Assembly (NCBI GenBank): GCA_001898035.1 | Contig: MKRX01000005.1 | Location: 173,730 to 237,729, forward strand | DNA: 64,000 bases | Reading direction: 5' to 3' | Origin: Armatimonadetes bacterium 55-13 | GTDB taxonomy: Bacteria; Armatimonadota; Fimbriimonadia; Fimbriimonadales; Fimbriimonadaceae | Shown here: one piece after another, positions 44,819 through 53,870 of the stretch | Numbering within the stretch: the stretch's first letter is position 1 | Layout of the letters: each line of letters starts with the position of its first letter | The notes under the pieces: generated by a model | Databases searched by the model: none | Told to the model about the DNA's origin: nothing | Seen by the model: only the letters and a program-made list of their open reading frames with translations | Program-made: the position numbers and the translations under genes

Positions 44819-45250
44819 CGGTTGTTTAGCTTGCCTTTTGAGGATGACTGGCTCAGCGTCGAATCCGCCCGGATCGACGAAACTGATGGTGCCATCCTGT
44901 TGAGGCGTCAGAACGATCTCCTTGTTCGCGGCCTGGACTTCCGGCGGTTCCTTGTCCATTGGAGTATTCAGCCGCGTTTCGATCTTTAGGTAAGCCTTGG
45001 CGTCTTCGAAGCGAACAGAACCCGTCATTGGAATGCCCTCTTTAACCAGGCGAAACTGGTTGTTCGGATCCATATAGAGCTTGACGTCGCCCAAAGTGCG
45101 GCTTATGACGGGATCACTTCCCGCCGGAAGATTGCGATTGCCTCGCCAATATCCTTCCCACTGAAAGGTTGGCCCGCACCCCTCTCCCATCATAAGGACC
45201 AGGGCCAACAGGGTGGCGGCGGATATACTTCGGATAATGCCCGCGATCAC
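44804..45250 (-). CDS. Hypothetical exported protein, possible lipoprotein
   Basis: 148 aa from the GTG at 45248-45250. TACACT (45257-45262 on the minus strand) lies 6 nt upstream, which favours this start over the ATG at 45280. The N-terminus IIRSISAATLLALVLMMGEGC is a signal with a possible, non-ideal lipobox (GEGC). The mature part (WEGYWRGNRNLPAG, LGDVKLYMDPNNQFRLVKEG, VRFEDAKAYLKIETRL) looks like a small beta domain. No family known. The gene overlaps the divergent purL by 14 bp at the 5' ends. Confidence 0.6.
   Translation of the reverse strand: MIAGIIRSISAATLLALVLMMGEGCGPTFQWEGYWRGNRNLPAGSDPVISRTLGDVKLYMDPNNQFRLVKEGIPMTGSVRFEDAKAYLKIETRLNTPMDKEPPEVQAANKEIVLTPQQDGTISFVDPGGFDAEPVILKRQAKQPSSGS
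45224..45229 (+). promoter_or_regulatory. -10 box of leaderless purL
   Basis: TATACT ending 7 nt before ATG 45237. It lies within the coding sequence of the divergent lipoprotein-like gene. Confidence 0.65.
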
Positions 45251-47525
45251 TGCCGAAGTGTACTCGTCGATGGGTCTCACCCAGAGCGAGTTTGAACTTA
45301 TCTGTAAGCTGCTCGACCGAGAGCCCTCCTATACCGAACTCGGAATGTTTGCCGTCATGTGGAGTGAACACTGCGGCTACAAGTTTTCTCGTCCCGTGCT
45401 CGCCTATTTCAAGCGATATAAGGAAGCGCTTGAGGGCGAAGGTTTTGAGAATGCTGGCGTCGTCGAAATTGGCGACGGCTTGGGCGTGACGATGAAGGTC
45501 GAATCGCACAATCACCCATCGGCTGTTGAGCCCTATCAGGGAGCGGCGACCGGAGTCGGCGGGATTATTCGCGACATCCTGACAATGGGGGCACGTCCGA
45601 TCGCGTCGCTCAATTCTTTGCGATTTGGACCGATTCGCGATGGCGAGGGTGAGCAAGCGGTCATTGAACGCAATCGATACCTTTTCGAGCATGTAGTTTC
45701 TGGTATCGCGGGATACGGTAACTGCGTTGGCGTACCCACAGTGGCTGGCGAAGTCGGATTTCATCCGAGGTACAGCGGGAATCCATTGGTCAACGCGATG
45801 TGCGTTGGCATTCTTAGGACTGACGAGATCACCACGGCGGCGGCGTCGGGAGAGGGCAATCCGGTCATTTACCTCGGTTCCGCGACTGGAAAAGACGGAA
45901 TTCACGGAGCGACCTTTGCGAGCACAGAGTTAGACGAAGAAAGCGAATCTAAGCGGCCCAACGTTCAGATAGGCGATCCCTTTGCGGAAAAGCAACTCAT
46001 CGAAGCAACGCTGGAAGCGCTCAGAACCGGAGCCATCGTTGGAATCCAAGACATGGGAGCTGCCGGTTTGACTTGTAGCACGGTGGAAATGTCAAGCAAG
46101 GGAAGCGTGGGGATGAACATCGATCTCGACCTCGTACCCATGCGAGAAGACGACATGACAGGCTACGAATTGATGCTTAGCGAAAGCCAAGAGCGAATGC
46201 TAGCCGTGGCGGAGAAGGGACGAGAGCACGAAGTCATCGATGTCTTCCAAAAATGGGGTCTCAAAGCGGCGGTCATTGGCTATGTAACCAATGACGGCAT
46301 CCTCACCGTCACTCGCCAGGGAGAAGTCGTAGCGAAAGTTGATCCAAAGCTTCTGACGGACCATTGCCCGGTTTATCAGTCTCCGATGGAGGAGCCACTT
46401 TACTATCGAAACGCGGCTTCATTTGACATCGGTCTGGTTTCTCAGGCAGATCCGCAAGGTGCTCTCTTGACGTTGCTGGGTACGCCGGAGATCGCAAGCA
46501 AGCGATGGGTTTACCAACAGTACGATCAACACGTTCAAACTCAGACGGCTCTTGAGTGCGGTCGAGGAGACGCCGCCGTCATTGCCCCGCGAGGAACCAA
46601 GAAGGGTATCGCCCTCAAAATCGATGGTAACTCGCGTCAGACCTACCTTCATCCCTACTTTGGCGGGCAGCTCGCGGTGGCAGAAGCGGCGCGAAACGTT
46701 GCTTGTACGGGCGCCGCACCGCAAGCCGTCACCGATGGATTGAACTTTGGAAGCCCCCAGAGCGCTCATGTTTATTGGCAGTTCAATCACGCGGTTAAGG
46801 GCATTGCTGACGCTGCAGAGGCGATGGGAACGCCCGTAATCAGCGGAAATGTGAGTTTCTACAATGAGAGCGACCTTGGTGAAGTGCCTCCAACACCTCT
46901 CATAGGAATGTTGGGCATCTTGGAAGATGCAGCCAGTCGTCTTCCCTTGGTGTCCTCGGATCCTGAAGCAAGTCTTCTCCTCGTGTCGGTAACAGATCTC
47001 GGAATCACTCACGATGGACTTGGAGCAAGCGCCTATCTAGCCTACGTTGCCGGACAAGAAGATGGCCACCCGGTCGGTCCCAACCTTTCTGGAGAAGTGT
47101 CTCTGGACAAGTTTCTCGTTGAGGCGGCGGCAACAAAGTCCATTCTTAGCGCCCACGATCTGAGTGAAGGAGGAATTGCCGTTACCCTCGCGGAAATGGC
47201 CATGGAAGCGAACCTCGGGATTGAAGTGGAACTCAATGGCTCCGGCTTCGTCTATTCAGAACGCGTAGACGCAAAACTGTTTGGCGAGTTGCCGGGAAGG
47301 GTCGTAGTTTCCGTTAAGGCGGGCCAAGAAGACGCAGTAGTCTTAATGGCTAAATCCTTTGGTTTGGCTGCCCAACGACTTGGCAAAATGAGTGCGAGTG
47401 GTTCCCTGAGTATTCGCGTTGGAGATCAATCTTGCTCATGGTCCGTGTCTCAACTGCAAGAAGTATTCAATACATCGATTGAAAAAGTGGTGACTCACCA
47501 AAATCGGATAGAAACTGCAGGGTAA
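45237..47525 (+). CDS. purL: Phosphoribosylformylglycinamidine synthase subunit PurL
   Basis: 762 aa, the length of the small PurL that works with PurQ and PurS. EYFGMF-type N-terminal motif appears as TELGMFAVMWSEHCGYK. KVESHNHPSAVEPYQGAATG is the ATP/FGAR-binding signature, with DMGAAGLTCSTVEMSSKG and HDLSEGGIAVTLAE following. It converts FGAR to FGAM with glutamine-derived ammonia and ATP in purine synthesis. The start at 45237 is set by the -10 box 7 nt before it. An in-frame ATG at 45213 lies upstream of that box and is unlikely. purQ and purS are not adjacent. Confidence 0.95.
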   Translation: MPAITAEVYSSMGLTQSEFELICKLLDREPSYTELGMFAVMWSEHCGYKFSRPVLAYFKRYKEALEGEGFENAGVVEIGDGLGVTMKVESHNHPSAVEPYQGAATGVGGIIRDILTMGARPIASLNSLRFGPIRDGEGEQAVIERNRYLFEHVVSGIAGYGNCVGVPTVAGEVGFHPRYSGNPLVNAMCVGILRTDEITTAAASGEGNPVIYLGSATGKDGIHGATFASTELDEESESKRPNVQIGDPFAEKQLIEATLEALRTGAIVGIQDMGAAGLTCSTVEMSSKGSVGMNIDLDLVPMREDDMTGYELMLSESQERMLAVAEKGREHEVIDVFQKWGLKAAVIGYVTNDGILTVTRQGEVVAKVDPKLLTDHCPVYQSPMEEPLYYRNAASFDIGLVSQADPQGALLTLLGTPEIASKRWVYQQYDQHVQTQTALECGRGDAAVIAPRGTKKGIALKIDGNSRQTYLHPYFGGQLAVAEAARNVACTGAAPQAVTDGLNFGSPQSAHVYWQFNHAVKGIADAAEAMGTPVISGNVSFYNESDLGEVPPTPLIGMLGILEDAASRLPLVSSDPEASLLLVSVTDLGITHDGLGASAYLAYVAGQEDGHPVGPNLSGEVSLDKFLVEAAATKSILSAHDLSEGGIAVTLAEMAMEANLGIEVELNGSGFVYSERVDAKLFGELPGRVVVSVKAGQEDAVVLMAKSFGLAAQRLGKMSASGSLSIRVGDQSCSWSVSQLQEVFNTSIEKVVTHQNRIETAG
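45257..45262 (-). promoter_or_regulatory. -10 box of the leaderless divergent lipoprotein-like gene
   Basis: TACACT on the minus strand, ending 6 nt before the GTG at 45250. It lies within the first codons of purL. Confidence 0.55.
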
Positions 47526-47590
47526 ACGGGGCGATGAGCCTAGAAAAGATTGTAGGATGAAAGTTACTTGATTAGTCTTGGAGGACTGCA

Positions 47591-49102
47591 TTGAAGGCAA
47601 TTAAAGTTGGGATCTTGGTGCTTGCGCTTTCGCTGAGCTTCTCGCTCTCGGTAAACGCACAAACCAAGGGTGGTGGCAAAGAGCAGCCCCCCCAAGAAAC
47701 CCCTGAACAAAAGAAGGACCGCGAGCAAAAGCAGCGGATCAAAGCTGCGGTTGATACATATAACCAGGGGGATATCGCCGGGGCAAAAGTAAGCTTGGAA
47801 GAGCTTTTTAAGGAGATTCCGGAGAACTTGGATGTTCAAAGCTGGTTGGGCTTCATCTATCTTCGGACTAATGAGGCAACCAAAGCCGTGCCCTTGCTGG
47901 AGAAGGTGGCCAAGGCGAGAGCCGACGATCTGGAAGCCCAGGTAAATCTAGGCAATGCCTATTTTCTGGCAGGGCAAGACGATAAGGCGCTCACTCAGTT
48001 CGCGGCCGTCTCCAAGTTGGATGCGAAGATGTCCGAGCCTTATTACAACACAGGCGCCATCTATTTAAAGAAGCAAGACTATCCCAAGGCTGTCGCGGCA
48101 TTCTCCAAGGCAAACGAACTGAAACCCAACGATTCCTACACGCTGAACAACCTTGGCGTAGCTTACGAGAAGGGTAAGAATCTCACCGAGGCGGCAGACT
48201 GCTTTAAGAAAGCATCCGACCTCAAACCAGAGAATGCCGTTTTCGCCCGCAATGCCGGCCTGATCCTGTTGCAAGTGAAGAGAATCGACGAAGCGATCCC
48301 TTATCTCGAAAAGGCTCGCAAGGCCGATGGAAAGGATCTATCGTTGGCAATGTCTTTAGCCGAGGCTTACTCGGTTTCTGGTCGAAAGGGCGATGCACTT
48401 GCCGTTTACGAAAGTGTCAAGGATCAGAAGGACGCTGACGCGCAGTTCTGGTTCAATTTGGGCGTGCTGCGAGGCGCTAAGGGTGACACCGACGGGGCAG
48501 AGAACGCCTATCGAAAGGCCCTTGAAATCGACGGCTCAGACATTGACACTCTGAACAATTTGGGTTTGCTGCTTCTTCGGCGCGGCGCATTCGACGAAGC
48601 CAAGACGACCTTTGAAAAGCTTTGTGGGATCAATCCAACAAGCCTAGAAGCCAAAATCAACTTGGCCGCAGCTACCTCTAAGTCCGGAGACCGCCCCGGA
48701 GCGATCGAACTCTGGAAAGAGATCGTTCGAAAGAACTCTCGACGCGTAGATGTTCGTCTGAATCTCGCCGATGCGCTGTGGGCCCAGGGCGATCTAGATG
48801 CCGCTAAATATCACTATGCGGAGGTCCTCAAGGTCGATCCTAAGAACGCTGGAGCGTTGAATGGCATCGGTGTTTATCACTTGCTTAAGTCGAATCTCGA
48901 TCAAGCAGGTCACTACTTCCGAATGAGTATGCAAGCGGATCCGAAGTATGTGCCATCCTATGTGAATCTGGCACTCACGCTAGAACGGTCGAACAAGAGG
49001 TCCGATGCCATCAAATTGCTGGAACGAGCCGCGACGATCGACGCTTCTAACGAGGACGTTCAGAAGAATCTCCAGCGGATGAAAGCTGCTGGCACGGGCT
49101 AG
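47591..49102 (+). CDS. Exported TPR-repeat protein
   Basis: 503 aa from a TTG with GGAGG 6 nt upstream. A signal peptide (KVGILVLALSLSFSLSVNAQ) is followed by a polar linker and some ten to eleven TPRs (for example AQVNLGNAYFLAGQDDKALT, SYTLNNLGVAYEKGKNLTEA, DTLNNLGLLLLRRGAFDEA). It is probably a periplasmic or outer-membrane scaffold, and nothing indicates its partner. It heads an operon with nadK (3-bp gap), an ABC ATPase and phoU. Confidence 0.82.
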   Translation: MKAIKVGILVLALSLSFSLSVNAQTKGGGKEQPPQETPEQKKDREQKQRIKAAVDTYNQGDIAGAKVSLEELFKEIPENLDVQSWLGFIYLRTNEATKAVPLLEKVAKARADDLEAQVNLGNAYFLAGQDDKALTQFAAVSKLDAKMSEPYYNTGAIYLKKQDYPKAVAAFSKANELKPNDSYTLNNLGVAYEKGKNLTEAADCFKKASDLKPENAVFARNAGLILLQVKRIDEAIPYLEKARKADGKDLSLAMSLAEAYSVSGRKGDALAVYESVKDQKDADAQFWFNLGVLRGAKGDTDGAENAYRKALEIDGSDIDTLNNLGLLLLRRGAFDEAKTTFEKLCGINPTSLEAKINLAAATSKSGDRPGAIELWKEIVRKNSRRVDVRLNLADALWAQGDLDAAKYHYAEVLKVDPKNAGALNGIGVYHLLKSNLDQAGHYFRMSMQADPKYVPSYVNLALTLERSNKRSDAIKLLERAATIDASNEDVQKNLQRMKAAGTG

Positions 49103-49105
49103 TTA

Positions 49106-49966
49106 GTGCGAATACATCTTCTTGTCAATGTTCACAGGGCGGACGCAGTTGCGGCCGCCCTTGATGCTGCTAGTTGGTTGAAAAATCGTGCCATGCAGGT
49201 TTTCGCCGATCAAGAAGCAGCTCCAAAACTTAAAGTTGGAGCGGTCGATTCCGCTCAGTTTGGCGAATGTGACTTGGTAATCACCTTTGGCGGGGATGGC
49301 ACGTTGATTCGTGCCGCCCACATGTGCTCCGAGAGAGGAACCCCCATCTTAGGCGTCTACTATGGTCGGTTTGGCTTTGTAACTCAATGCAACAACGAAG
49401 ACCTGGGCGCCTGCCTCAGTGAATTCTTTGACGGCCGCGCCACGATTGAGCCCAGAATGATGATCCAAGTCGATCTCATGCGCGGAGGGAAGTCGATCGC
49501 TTCGATTCATGCGCTGAACGAGATCGTGCTGCAACGCTCAGTTACTGTTCAGATGATGACGTTTGAGGTTGCCGTGAATGGTCATCGGTTGACGAGCTAT
49601 CCTGCCGATGGTGTAATGATTGCGACGCCTACCGGCTCAACCGCCTATAATCTTAGTGCAGGCGGCCCAATCTGTGACCCGCAGGTGCAGGCTCTAGTAT
49701 TGACGGCATTGGCTCCGCATACTCTCAGCGCTCGTCCCTTAATCCTCAATCAGGATTCTGAAGTTCATTTACGTGTTTCAACCGAGGGTGACGCCGTTCT
49801 CTCCGCGGACGCTCAGGTGAGGCTGCACATTCTCTCGGGAGACGAGGTTCGAGTTCGACGATCGCCTCGCACAACCAATCTGATCACGGTAGAGACAGAT
49901 GATTTTCTGATGAAGTTGAGTAATCGCCTTTTCTGGAGCCAAAGCATCGTCGGGGGATTAAGTTGA
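49106..49966 (+). CDS. nadK: NAD kinase
   Basis: 286 aa with GTG start. GGDGT at 62-66 in LVITFGGDGTLIRAA, NEIVLQRS, and TPTGSTAYNLSAGGPI define the family. It phosphorylates NAD to NADP in the cytoplasm. The TGA stop overlaps the TTG start of the ABC ATPase gene (TTGA), indicating translational coupling. Confidence 0.95.
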   Translation: MRIHLLVNVHRADAVAAALDAASWLKNRAMQVFADQEAAPKLKVGAVDSAQFGECDLVITFGGDGTLIRAAHMCSERGTPILGVYYGRFGFVTQCNNEDLGACLSEFFDGRATIEPRMMIQVDLMRGGKSIASIHALNEIVLQRSVTVQMMTFEVAVNGHRLTSYPADGVMIATPTGSTAYNLSAGGPICDPQVQALVLTALAPHTLSARPLILNQDSEVHLRVSTEGDAVLSADAQVRLHILSGDEVRVRRSPRTTNLITVETDDFLMKLSNRLFWSQSIVGGLS

Positions 49967-50910
49967 GCAAAGAACTCCTCCTGACAGTCGATAACGTACG
50001 CGTGGAATTTCCCGTCCAAGGCGGGGTCGTTCGTGCGCTTGATGGGGTCTCGCTAGAAGTTCGGAAAGGTGAAACGGTGGCCGTGGTCGGAGAATCTGGA
50101 TGCGGCAAAACCACTTTGGCACGATGCGTTCTTGGACTCCAGCCGCTGGCTGGCGGCAAGATCGTTCTCGAAGGTGCGGAAATTATTGGCACGCCTAGAG
50201 ACATTGCCGAACGGGTTGGGATGGTTTGGCAAGATCCTTACGCCAGTCTTGATCCCAAGTGGCGTGTTTCCAAGTCCATGCAAGAACCGTTGATCCTGGC
50301 TGGGAAACGTCGCCCGGTCGGTGAGATGTTTCAAGAAGTTGGACTAGACCCGGCGCTTCAAGACCGATATCCTCACCAATTGAGCGGTGGACAGCGTCAG
50401 AGGGTTGCTGTTGGGCGAGCGCTCGCCCTTAAACCCCCCCTTGTCATTTGCGATGAGCCGACTGCAGCACTCGACCTCAGCATCAGAGCTCAGATTCTGA
50501 ACCTTCTCAGGGATCTTCAACTCTCAAGCGGTTGTTCGTTCCTCTACATTTCGCACGACTTGACGACAGTTCGCTTTCTTGCCGATCGTGTTGCCGTCAT
50601 GTATTTCGGGCGGATCGTCGAGACCGGACCCACCGAGGAGATATTTAGGAATCCGCGACACCCCTACACCAAGGCTCTTTTGGATTCAGCGCCTTCCCTG
50701 GACAAGCTGATGGAACTTCCCGAGGCGCCCCCCGGAGAGATTCCAGACCCTCGAACGAAATTCGTGGGTTGTCGGTATGCCAGTCGGTGTGTGAACGCTC
50801 AGTCACAATGCCTCGTAGAGGATCCGGGGCCAACTATTGAAGACGCGCGAACGTTTTACTGTCACTTCCCGGTTGCGGAGCTTCAAACCTCACAACCGGC
50901 TTCGGTTTAA
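49963..50910 (+). CDS. Oligopeptide-type ABC transporter ATP-binding protein (OppF/DppF-like)
   Basis: 315 aa. Walker A GESGCGKTTL, signature LSGGQRQRVAVGRAL, Walker B LVICDEPTAALD and the switch His in FLYISHDLTTV are all intact. The C-terminal oligopeptide extension has FVGCRYASRCVNAQSQCLVEDP, where three or four Cys can bind an Fe-S cluster in homologues. OppF normally works with OppD and two permeases, yet none of these is adjacent. It sits between nadK and phoU, so partners must be encoded elsewhere. Confidence 0.85.
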   Translation: MSKELLLTVDNVRVEFPVQGGVVRALDGVSLEVRKGETVAVVGESGCGKTTLARCVLGLQPLAGGKIVLEGAEIIGTPRDIAERVGMVWQDPYASLDPKWRVSKSMQEPLILAGKRRPVGEMFQEVGLDPALQDRYPHQLSGGQRQRVAVGRALALKPPLVICDEPTAALDLSIRAQILNLLRDLQLSSGCSFLYISHDLTTVRFLADRVAVMYFGRIVETGPTEEIFRNPRHPYTKALLDSAPSLDKLMELPEAPPGEIPDPRTKFVGCRYASRCVNAQSQCLVEDPGPTIEDARTFYCHFPVAELQTSQPASV

Positions 50911-50920
50911 GGAGAAACCC

Positions 50921-51616
50921 ATGGAAACCGGCCACGGACGACACGCTTTCGCCAGTGAAATTCGGGAACTTGAGCACGACTTGTTGGAGATGGGCAGTCG
51001 CGCGGAGTCGATGTTGGCCCAGGCCGTCGAATCGATTGTTCGAGTCGACGCAAACTTGGCCCTCCAAGTTGTCAAGCGCGACGATGAAATCGATGAGCGT
51101 GAACTGGCAATCGAAAATCGCTGTGTTCGCCTGTTAGCGCTTCAGCAACCCATGGCGGGCGATCTTCGAACAATCAGTACCGCGCTTAAACTCATCACGG
51201 ATATTGAGCGAGTTGGAGATCTTTCTGTAGATATCGCCAAGATCGCGATGAAGATCGAAAAGGAGATGGGAAGTTCGGACTTGATCGATATTCCCAAGAT
51301 CGCTTCCGTCGCTCGTGCGATGCTCAGGGACTCGATGGAGGCATACGTTCGAAGAGACCTGGATTTGGTCGAGAAAGTCTGTAAGAGCGACGATGAGGTT
51401 GATGAACTCTATCGACTCTTCCGGGGGCAACTTCATGAGCGAATGCAAACCCATCCGGATGACGTTGTGGTTGCAAGCTGGTTACTTCTTGCGATTCACC
51501 ACGTCGAACGAATTGCCGACCACGCCGTAAATATTGCCGAGCGGGTGTCCTTTATGGTCACCGGAAAGTGGGAACAGTTGGCGAAGTCGCATAAGTCGAC
51601 TGAACTCGGCCTATAA
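50921..51616 (+). CDS. phoU: Phosphate signalling protein PhoU
   Basis: 231 aa from ATG 50921 with AAGGAG 6-7 nt upstream. An earlier in-frame start at 50837 lies inside the ABC gene and is rejected. Two PhoU repeats are visible: EIRELEHDLLEMGSRAESML with IENRCVRLLALQQPMAGDLR and LKLITDIERVGDLSVDIA, and a second with LHERM and HHVERIADHAVNIAERV. The E/DxxxD metal-binding motifs are present. It normally restrains the PstSCAB-PhoR system, but pst and phoBR are not in the window. Its end overlaps convergent rbsK by 6 bp. Confidence 0.93.
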   Translation: METGHGRHAFASEIRELEHDLLEMGSRAESMLAQAVESIVRVDANLALQVVKRDDEIDERELAIENRCVRLLALQQPMAGDLRTISTALKLITDIERVGDLSVDIAKIAMKIEKEMGSSDLIDIPKIASVARAMLRDSMEAYVRRDLDLVEKVCKSDDEVDELYRLFRGQLHERMQTHPDDVVVASWLLLAIHHVERIADHAVNIAERVSFMVTGKWEQLAKSHKSTELGL

Positions 51617-52528
51617 CAGATCCTGAGCGATCGACTTAAGATCTTCTTTTGTCGGGAGGGAAGTCTGGGCTCCCATTCGAGTGGTGGCCAAGGCGCCAGC
51701 CCGGTTCGCCAACAGAACAGCGTTGGTAGGTTCGCGCCCCTCGTTGAGAAATAATGCGAGGGCTCCGTTGAAGGCATCACCCGCCGCCGTACTGTCAACG
51801 GTTTGAACCGAAATCGTCTCGCAATGACGGCAGTTGTCCTCTGAAGCATAGAACGAGCCGGCACTGCTCAGGGTAATGACAACGTTTTTAACTCCTTGAT
51901 CAAGGAACCAGTGTGCGGCGTTTCGGCATGATACGTCATCGATCGGTGAAATGCCTGTGTAATGCTTGGTTTCGGATTGATTCGGAGTGATCCAGTCCAG
52001 ACCGGCCAAATACCTTGCGGGAAGAGGGGCGGCGGGAGCGGGGTTGAGGATAGATAGTCGCCCATAAGTCAGCACCTCACCAATGACTTCTACGGGTGTT
52101 TCAAGTTGCATCAGAACCGTGTCGAAGTCTATCTTTGAAAGGCAGGACGAAACGAATTCAGCGTCGACTCGGCCGTTCGCGCCGGAAGCGACGACGATGG
52201 TGTTTTCACCCGAATCGGACACCGTGATCATCGCCGTACCCGTCGCCACATCCTGTTCCGCCAACACATGGGTCATGTCGACACCGGCCTGTCGCATGCT
52301 ACTTGTGATTTGAAGGCCGAATGAATCATTGCCAACCTTTCCGATAAAGCGGGGTTTGCCTCCTAGTCGTGCAATGGCACTGGCCTGATTGGCGCCCTTT
52401 CCCCCCGGATAGGTAGCGAACTTGGACCCCAGAAGCGTTTCTCCTGGCACCGGAAACCGAGGGACTCGAGTGACCAGGTCCATGTTGGCGCTCCCTACAA
52501 CTACCACTGGTGGAACAAATAACGGCAC
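51611..52528 (-). CDS. rbsK: Ribokinase (PfkB family)
   Basis: 305 aa with GTG start. GSANMDLVTRVPRFPVPGET, YPGGKGANQASAIARLGG, WITPNQSE and VDSTAAGDAFNGALAL follow the ribokinase pattern, with Asp in AAGDAF as catalytic base (the usual GAGD has Ala here). It phosphorylates ribose at O5 in the cytoplasm. TAAACT (52536-52541) ends 7 nt before the GTG. Other PfkB sugar kinases cannot be fully excluded. Confidence 0.88.
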   Translation of the reverse strand: MPLFVPPVVVVGSANMDLVTRVPRFPVPGETLLGSKFATYPGGKGANQASAIARLGGKPRFIGKVGNDSFGLQITSSMRQAGVDMTHVLAEQDVATGTAMITVSDSGENTIVVASGANGRVDAEFVSSCLSKIDFDTVLMQLETPVEVIGEVLTYGRLSILNPAPAAPLPARYLAGLDWITPNQSETKHYTGISPIDDVSCRNAAHWFLDQGVKNVVITLSSAGSFYASEDNCRHCETISVQTVDSTAAGDAFNGALALFLNEGREPTNAVLLANRAGALATTRMGAQTSLPTKEDLKSIAQDLL

Positions 52529-52535
52529 GGGGGAT

Positions 52536-52541
52536 AGTTTA
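52536..52541 (-). promoter_or_regulatory. -10 box of leaderless rbsK
   Basis: TAAACT on the minus strand, 7 nt before the GTG at 52528. Confidence 0.6.
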
Positions 52542-52600
52542 ACGGTTCCATGGTTAGGCGCTTCATTCGTTCACCCTAAAACGTCTATTTGGGCTAAGTA

Positions 52601-52999
52601 ATGGGAATTATTTCGCTAGCTCTGCAGATGTCTTTCATACCTCTCGAGATCGAGGGATGCGATATCTTGGAGTTCGCCCCGATTAGCGTCGTTGCTGCGC
52701 CTGGGCTGGGAGCCCCCGTACGCGACGGAGACTTGATCACCGTCGATTATCGTGTTGAGGATGCCAGCGGCAAGGAAATTGCCAACAGTGAACGCAGAGG
52801 GCTTGCCTCAACGTTTATGCAGGGAACGCCACTAGCCGATGCATTGTTGTCTGCATCAAGCCGAGACGCGCGTGAGGGTGAAGAGAGATGGGTTGTATTG
52901 TTAAAAGAAGACTGGTATTCCATCTCGCCCTATGGCTTGACATCCTCAAGTGGTCCAGTTCTAGTCTGGCTTCGTGTCCTCAAGATCACCCGAAGGTAA
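52601..52999 (+). CDS. FKBP-like hypothetical protein
   Basis: 132 aa. APVRDGDLITVDYRVEDASG, KEIANSERRG and LVWLRVLKITRR resemble the strands of an FKBP-type peptidyl-prolyl isomerase (VxYxGxLxDGxxFDSS and the last LxxVEL strand). The substrate-binding aromatic residues are mostly absent and the domain is short, so it may be inactive or unrelated. The start is not certain, and ATG 52628 is an alternative. Its end runs into the region of the polysaccharide exporter promoter. Confidence 0.45.
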   Translation: MGIISLALQMSFIPLEIEGCDILEFAPISVVAAPGLGAPVRDGDLITVDYRVEDASGKEIANSERRGLASTFMQGTPLADALLSASSRDAREGEERWVVLLKEDWYSISPYGLTSSSGPVLVWLRVLKITRR

Positions 53000-53002
53000 A
53001 AT
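52997..53002 (+). promoter_or_regulatory. -10 box of leaderless wzm-like gene
   Basis: GGTAAAAT, with TAAAAT ending 7 nt before ATG 53010. It overlaps the stop of the preceding gene. Confidence 0.55.
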
Positions 53003-53009
53003 TGCCTCA

Positions 53010-53870
53010 ATGATAGCGGAACTCAAGGAGCTGTGGCGCTACCGTGAGTTGTTGCTGGTCATGGTACAGCGCGACCTTAAGATTAGATACAAGAATTCGG
53101 CGCTCGGATTTGTCTGGTCATTCCTAAATCCCTTGCTGACCGTGGGTGTGATGACGTTTGTCTACACGAACTTCATCTTCAAAGATCAACCTAACATGGG
53201 CGCGTATATCATGGCGGCTTATCTGCCGTTCATGTTTTTTCAGATGTGTATCCTCGACAGCGCTCAATCCGTGCTCGTCGCGATGCCTCTCATCAAGAAG
53301 ATCTACTTTCCCCGCGAGATTCTGCCGCTGGCTTCGATCTTCAGCAACTTTATCAATCTATTGCTGGCCTTCGTGATCTTCTTCGCATATCTTCTGATTC
53401 GTTACTTTACGAATCCCGTCACGTTTCCAATAAAGGCCACCGCCGTCTGGCTACCCGTGTTGCTCCTCATCACCTGGGCTCTGGCGACGGGATGCAGTCT
53501 CATCATTTGTGCGCTAAACACGTTTTACGAGGACATCAAGTACATCATGGGTGTCCTTCTCTATCTTCTATTTTTCATTTGTCCCGTTCTCTACTTCAGC
53601 GAGCAAGTGGCGAACTCGGCGATCAACCATTCCACGAATGGGCTGATTTACAAGATTTACAATCTGAATCCTATTGGCTACCTCTGCACCGCCTACAAAA
53701 AGATTCTTCTCGATCCCATCACGGTTACGGTCCGGGGGAGTGAAACTGCCGCCGCCGACCCGATGCGCTGGGACTACCTTGGTGTAGCCGCTGTCACTTC
53801 CTTCGCGGTCCTTATCTTTGGCTACTATACTTTCAATCGTCTCAAATGGCGCTTCGTGGAGAGACCATGA
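53010..53870 (+). CDS. ABC-2 type polysaccharide exporter permease (Wzm-like)
   Basis: 286 aa from ATG 53010. MIAELKELWRYRELLLVMVQ, RDLKIRYKNSALGFVWSFLNP is the family's N-terminal signature. About six membrane helices follow, with FPREILPLASIFSNFINL and the conserved NLNPIGYL near the end. With the next gene it would export a lipid-linked glycan (O-antigen, teichoic-like or capsule) across the inner membrane. The stop overlaps the start of the ATPase gene (ATGA). Confidence 0.9.
   Translation: MIAELKELWRYRELLLVMVQRDLKIRYKNSALGFVWSFLNPLLTVGVMTFVYTNFIFKDQPNMGAYIMAAYLPFMFFQMCILDSAQSVLVAMPLIKKIYFPREILPLASIFSNFINLLLAFVIFFAYLLIRYFTNPVTFPIKATAVWLPVLLLITWALATGCSLIICALNTFYEDIKYIMGVLLYLLFFICPVLYFSEQVANSAINHSTNGLIYKIYNLNPIGYLCTAYKKILLDPITVTVRGSETAAADPMRWDYLGVAAVTSFAVLIFGYYTFNRLKWRFVERP

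Noticed and set aside
45114-45905. A 263-aa minus-strand reading frame
   Set aside because: Antisense to purL, with no recognisable protein features. purL is certain.
47550-47578. Promoter TTGTAG-N17-TAGTCT before the TPR gene
   Set aside because: Its start point would fall after the GGAGG ribosome binding site, which would make the site useless.
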